DNA of 64,000 nt. It comes from Bacteroidaceae bacterium (GTDB lineage Bacteria > Bacteroidota > Bacteroidia > Bacteroidales > Bacteroidaceae). Each line of letters begins with the position of its first letter. The first letter of the stretch is position 1. The position numbers were made by a program, and so were the translations under genes. Under the pieces are notes generated by a model. It did not search any database. It had not been told where the DNA came from and worked only from the letters and a program-made list of their open reading frames with translations. The stretch lies in assembly GCA_017555875.1 (NCBI GenBank), contig JAFZFN010000022.1, positions 1-64,000 on the forward strand. Direction: 5' to 3'. Below are positions 32,763 through 41,080 of this stretch, one piece after another.

Positions 32763-35762
32763 TTAGAATGTCATCATCACACCAACCGACGCTGTGCGCA
32801 TGGGTGAATAGTATGAGTTAGACGATGTAGAATAACTCTGGCGAGGATCGAGACCCTTGCGAGCCGAGAATACAGCAACGTTGTCAGCAGCGCAATACAC
32901 GCGGAAAGTCTGTACGCCAATTTTCTGAGTCACTCTTTTGGGTACGGTGTAACCGAATGTGATGTTGTTTATGCTGAGATAGTCAGAACTGGTGAGGAAA
33001 CGAGTTGACACTGCGTTTGCATAACCATCGCCATTGTAGTTGAGCTTGGGTACTTCTGTCACTTTATTCTCAGGTGTCCAGGCGTTCAAGATATCTGAAT
33101 GCCAGTTTTGGCCAGCATCATCGCTTGTGCCTTGGTGCATCAATGCAGCATAAGTGTTGTCATAGATGCGACCGCCGAACTGATAAGCGAATGAGATTCC
33201 GAAGTCGAAGCCATATGCACTCAGATTGGTGCCGAAGCCACCATAAGCCTTAGGCAGAATATCTCCAGTAGCATACTGTGTAGCGTTGGTGAAGGTGTTG
33301 GTTGTCTCTTTTTTCACGATAGGATCACCGTTAGCATCCTTGAGGGGTGTAACTCCATCTTCTGCCATCTGGGGGACGTCAATATACCAGAGAGCATCAC
33401 CGGTCTCCTCATCAACGCCAGCATACTCGCGGATGTACATTTGGTATGAAGACTCACCTTCACGGTAGATCCATGAACCGTCGATCATCTCCCCCTCGAG
33501 GTCGGGGTGAAGTTCGTTGATTACATTCTTTACAGAGGTGATGTTGAAGTTGACTGTCCAGTTCACATTCTTAGAGCGTACAAGGTCTCCCTGAATATCC
33601 AATTCGAAACCGCTGTTTGACATTGAACCTACGTTCATAGGGATAGCAGAGTAACCCAATGATGGAGCTACGGGACGCTCGTAGAGCATGTCTACAGTCT
33701 TACGGCTGAAGTACTCTACAGTACCGCGCAAGCGGCGCTTGAAGAATTCGAAGTCGAAACCTGTATTGAAGTTGTGTGAGGTCTCCCAAGTGATATCCTT
33801 GTTACCCTTATAGGTCATTGAGAGGGCAAAGTCACCGTTGGCATCGGCAATGCCATAGTGGTCAGAGTAGTAGTTGTAGTTGTGCAGGCCTGTGTAGCCA
33901 AGGTTATCGTTGCCCTGAACACCATACGAAGCCTTGAACTTCAAAAGGTCGATATTCCTCATCCCGAGGAGGAAGTTCTCTTTATTGAGTAACCAACCGC
34001 CACCAACTGACCAGAAGTTACCCCAGCGGTTGTCGGGATGAAAGCGTGACGAAGCATCGCGACGGAAGCTTCCGCTTACAAAATACTTATCAGCATAGTC
34101 ATACTGCAAGCGGGCGAGAATACCCTGTGTGTTGTAAACACCAGTGTATGAAGATGCGCTGGGTTGGCTGATAGCATTGTCTATCTCGGGCACATTGGGA
34201 TTGTAGAGATTCTCCTTAGAGCCAGAGAGGTACTGGTAGGTACGTTGGTAGTTCTCATAACCAGCCAAGGCGTCTATGCTATGGTTACCATACTCTTTGT
34301 TATAGGTCAGCAAGTACTGCTGGTTGGTACTGAATGTGCGGGCAGAAGTTACGTAGATGATACCCCCAGTAGCAGAGTACTGACCATAATATGCGTTGTA
34401 GAGGTTATTGTTACGGCTGTTGTTTGCGTCCACACCCCAATTTGCTGAAACCTTAAGGCCCTTGGCAATCTCCCAATTGAGGAATGCGCGACCGCTGAGC
34501 ACGTCAGACACTGTCTGATACTTGTCAAGAGCAATCATTGATGCAGGGTTTGAGTTGCCCATGAACGGACGGCCGAGACCGGGATATTCACCTGCGCCAA
34601 AGTCATATGTGGTGAAACCATAGTCGTCAATCTTGATTGAGCCATCTGCATTGCGTACGTAGAGCGGATAGATGGGCGCAATCATATTCGAGATGTAGAA
34701 CAAGTTACCCGAAGAGCTACCCGACTGGTCGCGGGGAGAGAGTGAGTTAGTGTTCACATACGAGAAACTTGAGCCCACCTTGATGTGGTTGTTTACCTGA
34801 TAGTCAGAGTTCATGCGCGCGCTGAAGCGTTGGAAGCCCGAATTGGGGATAATACCTGTATCCTCCAGATAACCTGCCGACATGAAATAGGTCGACTGGG
34901 GGCTGGCACCGCTAATGCGTACATTATATTCCTGACGCATGTTTTCGTTCATGAACAACTCGTTGTACCAGTTGTCGGGCTGCAAGAAATAAGTCTCGCC
35001 GTCTGTACCAACATATTGTGCACCAAGTGTTGCATTGGGGTTAATCTTTCCATCCTCAGTGAATAGTTGCTCGCCCTCAGGAATGTCATAGATAGGATAG
35101 CCCAAGAATTGTTGAACGTAGGCACCAACCTTGTCAGAAGGAGCCGCACCACCCAAGGCATTGTTGATTCCCTGATAGTAGGTTTCGTAGTACATGTTAG
35201 CATCGGTCATCACGTCGTAGTTGGGGATAGCACGACGGTTGGTACCCCACTTGGCGTCAACGTCGATCTTGGCCTTGGCGCCACTTTGACCCTTCTTGGT
35301 CGTAATCAAGATTACGCCATTAGCGCCGCGAGCACCATAGAGAGCATTCGATGCAGCGTCTTTCAATACGGTCATAGTCTCGATGTCCTGAGGGTTGATG
35401 GTGGCGATGTTTCCCTCGAAAGGCACACCATCAACAACGTACAGAGGCGCGTTGCTGGCACTCATCGAACCGATACCACGGATGCGTACAGTGGCTGAAG
35501 CGCCTGGCTCACCATTAGTAGCTGTTGTCTGCACACCAGCAATCTGTCCGCTCAGTGCGTTCGACACGTTTGAAACTTGACGCTCAGTAATCTTGTCGGC
35601 CTTGATAGTTGCGGCCGAGCCTGTAAACTGAGACTTCTTGGCTGTACCGAATGCTACAACCATAACTTCATCCAGATGCTCAACGTCACTTTCCAGAATC
35701 ACCTTGACATTCTGTTTTACCGTGACCTCTTGAGTCATCATACCCACATAAGAAACCACCAA
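32763..35762 (-). CDS. Silent SusC/RagA TonB-dependent transporter lacking its 5' end
   Basis: This frame encodes 999 residues of a SusC-type outer-membrane transporter: the end of the CarboxypepD_reg-like domain, the plug (MTVLKDAASNALYGARGANG) and the whole beta barrel ending in VGVMMTF. It has no ATG. The TTG at 35762 is simply the first start-like codon after the break. Upstream, in frame, similarity to the intact susC ends exactly at AGTTCGGCGAAGACT, and a TGA lies 16 codons above it. The signal peptide, the first 71 codons and the promoter are missing. Fused to the first 71 codons of the intact gene it would be 1070 residues, against 1073 for that protein. I read it as a complete alternative gene awaiting inversion, not as a decayed pseudogene. 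Confidence 0.9.
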   Translation of the reverse strand: MVVSYVGMMTQEVTVKQNVKVILESDVEHLDEVMVVAFGTAKKSQFTGSAATIKADKITERQVSNVSNALSGQIAGVQTTATNGEPGASATVRIRGIGSMSASNAPLYVVDGVPFEGNIATINPQDIETMTVLKDAASNALYGARGANGVILITTKKGQSGAKAKIDVDAKWGTNRRAIPNYDVMTDANMYYETYYQGINNALGGAAPSDKVGAYVQQFLGYPIYDIPEGEQLFTEDGKINPNATLGAQYVGTDGETYFLQPDNWYNELFMNENMRQEYNVRISGASPQSTYFMSAGYLEDTGIIPNSGFQRFSARMNSDYQVNNHIKVGSSFSYVNTNSLSPRDQSGSSSGNLFYISNMIAPIYPLYVRNADGSIKIDDYGFTTYDFGAGEYPGLGRPFMGNSNPASMIALDKYQTVSDVLSGRAFLNWEIAKGLKVSANWGVDANNSRNNNLYNAYYGQYSATGGIIYVTSARTFSTNQQYLLTYNKEYGNHSIDALAGYENYQRTYQYLSGSKENLYNPNVPEIDNAISQPSASSYTGVYNTQGILARLQYDYADKYFVSGSFRRDASSRFHPDNRWGNFWSVGGGWLLNKENFLLGMRNIDLLKFKASYGVQGNDNLGYTGLHNYNYYSDHYGIADANGDFALSMTYKGNKDITWETSHNFNTGFDFEFFKRRLRGTVEYFSRKTVDMLYERPVAPSLGYSAIPMNVGSMSNSGFELDIQGDLVRSKNVNWTVNFNITSVKNVINELHPDLEGEMIDGSWIYREGESSYQMYIREYAGVDEETGDALWYIDVPQMAEDGVTPLKDANGDPIVKKETTNTFTNATQYATGDILPKAYGGFGTNLSAYGFDFGISFAYQFGGRIYDNTYAALMHQGTSDDAGQNWHSDILNAWTPENKVTEVPKLNYNGDGYANAVSTRFLTSSDYLSINNITFGYTVPKRVTQKIGVQTFRVYCAADNVAVFSARKGLDPRQSYSTSSNSYYSPMRTASVGVMMTF

Positions 35763-35778
35763 AGTCTTCGCCGAACTT
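35763..35778. repeat. Left 16-bp inverted repeat of the susC switch
   Basis: The minus-strand reading AAGTTCGGCGAAGACT is identical to 38035-38050 on the plus strand. It lies at the same codon phase (Ser-Ser-Ala-Lys-Thr) in the silent susC. Similarity to the other susC continues beyond the repeat on the barrel side and stops on the other side, as expected for a crossover site. Confidence 0.88.
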
Positions 35779-35826
35779 TGCCAAACACCCTTATGTGGCG
35801 AAAAATAAGGCGATTTTCAGGTTACA

Positions 35827-36262
35827 AAAGTTCATAAATGGGTTGGCATTGGCAGAGTGTAGGGCAGACGCAGAGTCAAGCTTGCTTGTGCTCTGCCGAG
35901 CCAGCAAGCCATCATGCCTGCATATTGGCAGGGAGGAGGGGGCTAAAAGGCGGAGGGGGTAATGACATATTGGACAACTTCTATAGTATTACCATCCATG
36001 AGGTTTTGTGAGATTACCCTTAATTTACATCGCTCCACCGCAGTGGCGCAAATGCATCACTGCGGTGGAGCATAAGTGCCACCGCGGTGGAATCTATACG
36101 TCACCGCGGTGGCACGAGGTTTTGTTTTTGTGCGTCAGGGATGGTATTGATGTTGGCAAAAAGTCCCCTACAGCCCCCCCCCTGAAGAGACGGAGCGGAA
36201 GGGGGGGTAGGGATAGACGTAGGTATCATTACTCTGCCAATGCCAACCTATTTATGAACTTT
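35827..36262. repeat. Element with 32-bp terminal inverted repeats enclosing array 3
   Basis: The sequence 35827-35858 is the reverse complement of 36231-36262 with one mismatch in 32 bp. A shorter match (GGTTA/TAACC) continues outside. The 372 bp between them hold array 3 (36035-36112) and G/C-rich runs, including a hairpin-capable block at 36164-36212 (TCCCCTAC arm, run of C's, run of G's, GTAGGGA). No gene lies inside. It could be a MITE-like insertion or a second recombination substrate. Confidence 0.75.
36035..36112. repeat. Four-unit palindromic array, 22-bp period (array 3)
   Basis: Units start at 36035, 36057, 36079 and 36101: CCACCGCAGTGG, TCACTGCGGTGG, CCACCGCGGTGG and TCACCGCGGTGG. 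The third is a perfect palindrome. Adjacent units also pair beyond the core. The segment 36032-36045 matches 36058-36071, and 36076-36089 matches 36102-36115, each a perfect 14-bp stem with a 12-nt loop. In the first pair, the A in unit 1 is matched by a T in unit 2, a compensated change. The array is inside the invertible segment. Confidence 0.82.
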
Positions 36263-36289
36263 CTTAACCCTATTTTCCGCACTATCCGC

Positions 36290-37465
36290 CTACCTCTTTC
36301 TTCCATTTTCCCCCTTTTCATCGAGGATTCTCTCCAATTCCTTCACAATCGTGCCATCCGCCACCTCGCAGTAGTTCATCGTGGTGCGCACGTTCTTGTG
36401 GCCAAGCAGTTTCTGCACCGTAGTCACGCTCACCCCTTGCGCCAGTAGCAGTGTGGCATTGGTGTGCCGAGCCGAATGGAAGGAGAAGTGCTTGCGGATC
36501 CCTGCATGTCGGGCGATGGCCAGTAGCTGCTTGTCCACGGTGGAGTTGTCGGGCAGGCGGAATAGAGCCGTCAGGTTGGAGCTGTAATTATTAATAAGGA
36601 GTAGAGCCTTGCCCTCGAAGAGCAGGTCAATGGGGAGCCTCACCTCAGCACCCGTCTTGTGACACTCCAGTGATACCCACGTGTGCTTCGCTCCCCGCTG
36701 GATGTTAGCCGCCGTCAGCCGCACCAGGTCAGAGTAGCGCAGCCCCGTGTAGCAACAGAAGAGGAAGGCATCGCGCACGCGCTCCAACGGTCGTGGCAGC
36801 TGAGCTCGTTCTAGCTTAGCCACTTCCAAAGCTGTGAGATGCGTGTGTCGCGAGGGTATGCGCTCAATGCGGCGGCGGTGGAATGGGTTGTCCTCCTCAT
36901 GCATCAGCCCTTGCTCGATGGCCGCGTAGATGTAGATGCGCAGGTGGGAGAGGTGCTTCCCGATGGTATTTGTGTGATACCCACGTGATACCATCCATTG
37001 CTCGAAGCGACTGACAAGGTGCGGCGACAGTTCGTCGAAGGTCACTCCTCCGCAGAACTCCTCTAACAGCGCCAGCGTCGTATGTCGGTTCTTCCGTGTG
37101 CTCTCCCTCGTGTGGCTACGCTCTATCTCGCTGGCCATGAAAGGTAGGAACTGTCGGGCCGACTTTCTCTCCATGCACTCCTTTAGTCGATTGAGCGACA
37201 CCTCCTCGCCTCGCTTCCATAGCTCTATCTCCATGGCTTCCAGCTTTACGATCTGCTCAGCAATCATCCAGTTGAGCTCCTCGGCATGCACATGATTGCA
37301 TATCCGCCGCTTCGCTACGTCCCATTGCGAGGCCGTGACATAGATCTGGGTCGACACATACATGCGTTGCCGCCGCAAGTAACTCTCTATCTGCACCAGC
37401 CCCGTCCCGTCGGGGCGCAGCTGCTTCTTGCGGTTCCACACCGCCCGATACCTTACCTTCATCAT
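36290..37465 (-). CDS. Tyrosine recombinase (phage-integrase family), likely the SusC invertase
   Basis: The 391-residue site-specific recombinase has the layout of Bacteroidales integrases: an N-terminal arm-binding-like part, a SAM-like core-binding domain (about 110-205) and a catalytic domain. Catalytic residues seen are Arg in TGLRYSD, Lys in CHKTG, HxxR in HSARHT, His in LGHKNVRTT and the nucleophile Tyr in MNYCEV. It lies inside the segment bounded by the susC inverted repeats. That position, as for known invertases, suggests it catalyses that inversion. It is transcribed away from the intact susC. Confidence 0.9.
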   Translation of the reverse strand: MMKVRYRAVWNRKKQLRPDGTGLVQIESYLRRQRMYVSTQIYVTASQWDVAKRRICNHVHAEELNWMIAEQIVKLEAMEIELWKRGEEVSLNRLKECMERKSARQFLPFMASEIERSHTRESTRKNRHTTLALLEEFCGGVTFDELSPHLVSRFEQWMVSRGYHTNTIGKHLSHLRIYIYAAIEQGLMHEEDNPFHRRRIERIPSRHTHLTALEVAKLERAQLPRPLERVRDAFLFCCYTGLRYSDLVRLTAANIQRGAKHTWVSLECHKTGAEVRLPIDLLFEGKALLLINNYSSNLTALFRLPDNSTVDKQLLAIARHAGIRKHFSFHSARHTNATLLLAQGVSVTTVQKLLGHKNVRTTMNYCEVADGTIVKELERILDEKGENGRKR

Positions 37466-37607
37466 CGTTTTCTCCTTTTCTTCTTCGTTCTTGCTTTCAA
37501 AACGTCAGTCTTCCACTCTGTTTTGATTACAGATTTTAGCTTTTTACCCATCAATGCACGTAATTTTGCCACAAAGGGACAGAATTTTAAGTTTTTTTTA
37601 GTTTTTC

Positions 37608-37639
37608 TTTGCTTTATTCAAATTTATGTCCTACATTTG
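37608..37639 (+). promoter_or_regulatory. Promoter of the susC-susD operon, inside the invertible segment
   Basis: TTTG (37608-37611), 20 bp, then TACATTTG (37632-37639) is an exact consensus match. The start codon is about 190 nt downstream of the predicted transcription start, a long leader. A T-run (TTTTTT, 37766-37771) after an imperfect GC-rich hairpin in the leader could attenuate transcription, but the stem is weak. Confidence 0.75.
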
Positions 37640-37837
37640 CGCCTTTCTTTCGGGAAATGTATAGGTATTAGTGTTTGTCATTGGCCGCAAGGGTCATCAT
37701 CTCACGTACATATATATAATAGGTGTAGGTCTCTACGGGCCTCGTCCTCGGCTCGAGAGGAAGGTTTTTTGATAACGTGAAGAGAATAAGAACCAAATAT
37801 AAATTTATTGTTTAACTTTAATTGTAAAATTATGAAA

Positions 37838-40800
37838 GGTAAATTGATGATGTTATTCGCCTGCCTCCTCATGGGAGCAAGCGTAGTAACTGCTCAGACC
37901 TCGAAGGTGACTGGTCTCGTGATCGGTGCCGAGGACAATGAGCCTGTGATTGGTGCCACAGTCGCAGTGAAGGGCGTACCTACTTTGGGTGCCATCACCG
38001 ACATTGAGGGCAAGTTCGTGATTGAAAACCTTCCAAGTTCGGCGAAGACTCTGGTAGTCTCTTACGTGGGTATGACCACTCAGGAGGTGACCATCCACCC
38101 CTATGTGAAGGTGTACATGCATTCAGATGCTGAGACTCTTGAAGAGGTTATGGTCGTAGCTTACGGTACAGCTAAGAAGTCGGCCTTCACCGGTTCGGCT
38201 GCTGTCGTTAAGACCGACGACATCGCTAAGGTGCAGACCTCAAATGCTGTGACAGCTTTGACTGGTAAGGTAGCCGGTGTGCAGCTCAACACTGCTTCTG
38301 GTCAGCCTGGTCAGACAAGCCCCAGCATCCGCATCCGTGGTATCAGCTCTATTAACGCGGGTAACGATCCCTTGATTATCTTGGACGGTACTCCTTATGC
38401 TGGTGACATGAACGATATCAACGCACAGGATATCGAGTCAATGACCGTATTGAAGGACGCTGCTTCAAACGCCCTCTACGGTGCTCGTGGTGCTAACGGT
38501 GTCATCATGATTACAACAAAGAAGGCTAAGCAGGACAGCAAGGCTATCGTGAACGTAGATGCTAAGTGGGGTACTAACAGCCGTGCTACACAGAACTACG
38601 TGACTATCGATAACCCCGCTCACTACTATGAGACCTACTTCCAGGCATTGAACAACTACTACGTAAGCAAGGGTAACTCAGCTGAGCAGGCTTACATCCT
38701 CGCTAACCAGAACTTGACAGCAAATAATGCTCTCGGTCTTGGTTACAATGTGTACAACGTTCCCGAGGGTCAGTACATGATTGGTGTTAACGGCAAGCTC
38801 AACCCCGCTGCTACAATGGGTAACGTTGTTTCTTACGGTGGTGAGGAGTACTTGCTCACAGCTGACAACTGGCTCGATGCTGCTTATAAGAACAGCACCC
38901 GTCAGGAGTACAACTTCAGCGTATCTAACGCTAACCAGGCTACCTCTTTCTACGCTTCAGCTAACTACTTGAGCAACGAGGGTATCACAGCTAACTCTGA
39001 CTACGATCGTTTCACCGCTCGTTTGAAGGCTGACACTCAGGCTAAGAAGTGGCTCAAGGTGGGTGGTAACATGTCATTCACACACTACGCTGGTAAGTCA
39101 ATGGACGAGGATGGTTCATCTAACTCATCTGGTAACATCTTTGCTGCTGCTACTCAGGTAGCTCCCATCTATCCTTTGTATATCCGCGATAAGGATGGTA
39201 ACATCCTCGTTGACGATAATGGTAACCTCCGTTACGACTATGGTGATAAGAAGAACGCTGGTCTTGAGCGTCCTGTTTACACCTCTACTAACGCACTCTC
39301 TGATGCTCTTCTCAACACCTCTTCTTACGAGGGTAATGCAGCTTATGCTACAGGTTACTTCGAGGTAGCTTTGGCACGTGGCTTGAAGTTCACTTCTACC
39401 AACACTGCTAACCTCACAGAGACTCGTTCTACTGGTGTTACCAACCCCTACTATGGTACATATGCTTCTTCTAACGGTATCGTGAGCAAGTCTCACACAC
39501 GTCGTTTGGCTTACACCTTCCAGCAGTTGTTGAACTACAGCAAGAGCTATGGCTTGAACAACGTTGAGGCTATGCTCGGTCATGAGTACTACGTAAGCGA
39601 TTACTACTATCTCTATGGTAGCAAGAGCAACATGTTCGACCCCAACAACAGCGAACTCGCTGGTGCTGTAACTGATGGTTCTTCAAACTCTTATACCACA
39701 TCTTACAACACTGAAGGTTTCTTCGGCCGTATGATGTACAACTACGATGAGAAGTACTTCCTCTCTGGTTCATATCGTCGTGATGCTTCTTCACGTTTCC
39801 ATCCCGAGAACCGTTGGGGTGACTTCTGGTCAGTCGGTGGTGCTTACCTTATCTCTAAGGAGAACTGGTTCGATGCTAAGTGGATCGATATGTTGAAGAT
39901 TAAGGCTTCTTATGGTGAGCAGGGTAATGACAATATCGGTAACTACCGTTACACCAGCGTATACAACATCGTGAATGGTGTAGGTCACCCCGCTGCTGTG
40001 CCCTCTACTATGGGTAAGAAGGATATCACATGGGAGAAGAACGGTAACTTCAACGCAGGTGTTGACTTCGAACTCTTCAAGCGTCGTTTGATCGGTACTG
40101 TTGAGTACTTCAACCGTACTACTTCTGACATGCTCTTCTCATTCCCCATCGCTCCCTCATTCGGTTACACCTCTTACATGGCTAACGTAGGTGACATGGC
40201 CAACAAGGGTGTTGAGGCTGAGTTGACAGCTACTCTCGTTCGCACTAAGAACTTGACTTGGGACGTAAGCGCTAACATCACTTCATACAAGAATACTATC
40301 ACCTACCTCCCCGAGGAGCGTAAGACAACTGAGGTTGACGGTGTTCAAGGTTTCCAGAGCGGTAGCTACTTCTATGGTGAGGGTACACCTCTCTACACAA
40401 TGCACCTCAAGAAGTATGCAGGTGTAGATCCTCAGACTGGTGAGGCTCTTTACTACAAGAACGTATACAAAAAGGACGAAGAGGGCAACGCAACCAAGGA
40501 AGTTGATTATATGGAGAAGACCGCTAAGTATGACGAAGCAGACTACTATCTCTGCGGTACTTCATTGCCCGATGCATACGGTGGTTTCAGCACTTCACTC
40601 AGCTACAAGGGCTTCGACCTTTCTGTTGACTTCGCTTACCAGCTCGGTGGTCAGGTTTATGACAGTGACTATCAGTCAGCAATGGCACCTCCCACAGCAA
40701 CTTCAAGAGGTAGCGTATTCCACGAGGATATCCTCAACGCTTGGACTCCCGAGAATGCAACATCTAATATCCCCCGTTTGCAGTATGACGACAAGTACAC

Positions 40801-41059
40801 AGCATCTTCTTCAGACCGTTGGTTGACCGATGCTAGCTACCTCAGCCTCCAGAACATCAACGTGGGTTACACATTCCCCGCTAAGACTGTTCGCGCTATG
40901 GGCATCAGCAAGCTCCGCGTATACGCTGCTGCTGACAACGTATGGGTATGGTCAAAGCGTCAGGGTCTCGACCCCCGTCAGTCTATCTCTGGTGGCGCAA
41001 CATCATCATACTATGCACCTATCCGCACTGTATCAGCTGGTGTTAACTTAACATTCTAA
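37838..41059 (+). CDS. SusC/RagA-family TonB-dependent transporter, expressed copy
   Basis: The 1073-residue outer-membrane transporter has a signal peptide (1-21, ending VVTAQT), a CarboxypepD_reg-like domain (about 25-105), a plug domain with the SusC signature MTVLKDAASNALYGARGANG (about 205-225) and a 22-strand barrel ending VSAGVNLTF. I start at ATG 37838, since the frame from 37808 adds nothing resembling a signal peptide. The 16-bp crossover repeat covers codons 66-71. The next gene is its SusD partner. The nutrient is unknown, as no glycosidase, peptidase or regulator gene is near. Confidence 0.95.
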   Translation, partial: GKLMMLFACLLMGASVVTAQTSKVTGLVIGAEDNEPVIGATVAVKGVPTLGAITDIEGKFVIENLPSSAKTLVVSYVGMTTQEVTIHPYVKVYMHSDAETLEEVMVVAYGTAKKSAFTGSAAVVKTDDIAKVQTSNAVTALTGKVAGVQLNTASGQPGQTSPSIRIRGISSINAGNDPLIILDGTPYAGDMNDINAQDIESMTVLKDAASNALYGARGANGVIMITTKKAKQDSKAIVNVDAKWGTNSRATQNYVTIDNPAHYYETYFQALNNYYVSKGNSAEQAYILANQNLTANNALGLGYNVYNVPEGQYMIGVNGKLNPAATMGNVVSYGGEEYLLTADNWLDAAYKNSTRQEYNFSVSNANQATSFYASANYLSNEGITANSDYDRFTARLKADTQAKKWLKVGGNMSFTHYAGKSMDEDGSSNSSGNIFAAATQVAPIYPLYIRDKDGNILVDDNGNLRYDYGDKKNAGLERPVYTSTNALSDALLNTSSYEGNAAYATGYFEVALARGLKFTSTNTANLTETRSTGVTNPYYGTYASSNGIVSKSHTRRLAYTFQQLLNYSKSYGLNNVEAMLGHEYYVSDYYYLYGSKSNMFDPNNSELAGAVTDGSSNSYTTSYNTEGFFGRMMYNYDEKYFLSGSYRRDASSRFHPENRWGDFWSVGGAYLISKENWFDAKWIDMLKIKASYGEQGNDNIGNYRYTSVYNIVNGVGHPAAVPSTMGKKDITWEKNGNFNAGVDFELFKRRLIGTVEYFNRTTSDMLFSFPIAPSFGYTSYMANVGDMANKGVEAELTATLVRTKNLTWDVSANITSYKNTITYLPEERKTTEVDGVQGFQSGSYFYGEGTPLYTMHLKKYAGVDPQTGEALYYKNVYKKDEEGNATKEVDYMEKTAKYDEADYYLCGTSLPDAYGGFSTSLSYKGFDLSVDFAYQLGGQVYDSDYQSAMAPPTATSRGSVFHEDILNAWTPENATSNIPRLQYDDKYTASSSDRWLTDASYLSLQNINVGYTFPAKTVRAMGISKLRVYAAADNVWVWSKRQGLDPRQSISGGATSSYYAPIRTVSAGVNLTF
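38035..38050. repeat. Right 16-bp inverted repeat of the susC switch
   Basis: AAGTTCGGCGAAGACT lies within codons 66-71 of the intact susC and is inverted relative to 35763-35778. Beyond it, the two genes remain similar but with many third-base differences. Confidence 0.88.
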
Positions 41060-41080
41060 TCTCATTAAGACTAAGTGAAT

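Larger units (their letters stand above)
35763..38050. other. Predicted 2.29-kb invertible DNA segment (SusC/SusD switch)
   Basis: The segment is bounded by the 16-bp inverted repeats. It contains a palindromic spacer, a tyrosine recombinase gene (36290-37465), a Bacteroidales promoter (37608-37639) and the first 71 codons of susC. Inversion would detach these from the plus-strand susC and join them in frame to the minus-strand susC, so expression would switch between two SusC/SusD pairs. Switches of this kind between SusC paralogues are known in Bacteroides fragilis. That this one is active is an inference from its architecture. Confidence 0.82.

Noticed and set aside
32763-35762. Decayed susC pseudogene
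   Set aside because: The frame is intact for 999 codons, and the break coincides with an inverted repeat shared with the active copy next to a recombinase. A silent cassette fits better.
36035-36112. CRISPR array
   Set aside because: The repeated part is only 12 bp, the spacers 10 bp, there are four units, and no cas gene is in the window. The palindromic units and differing cores between loci do not fit CRISPR.
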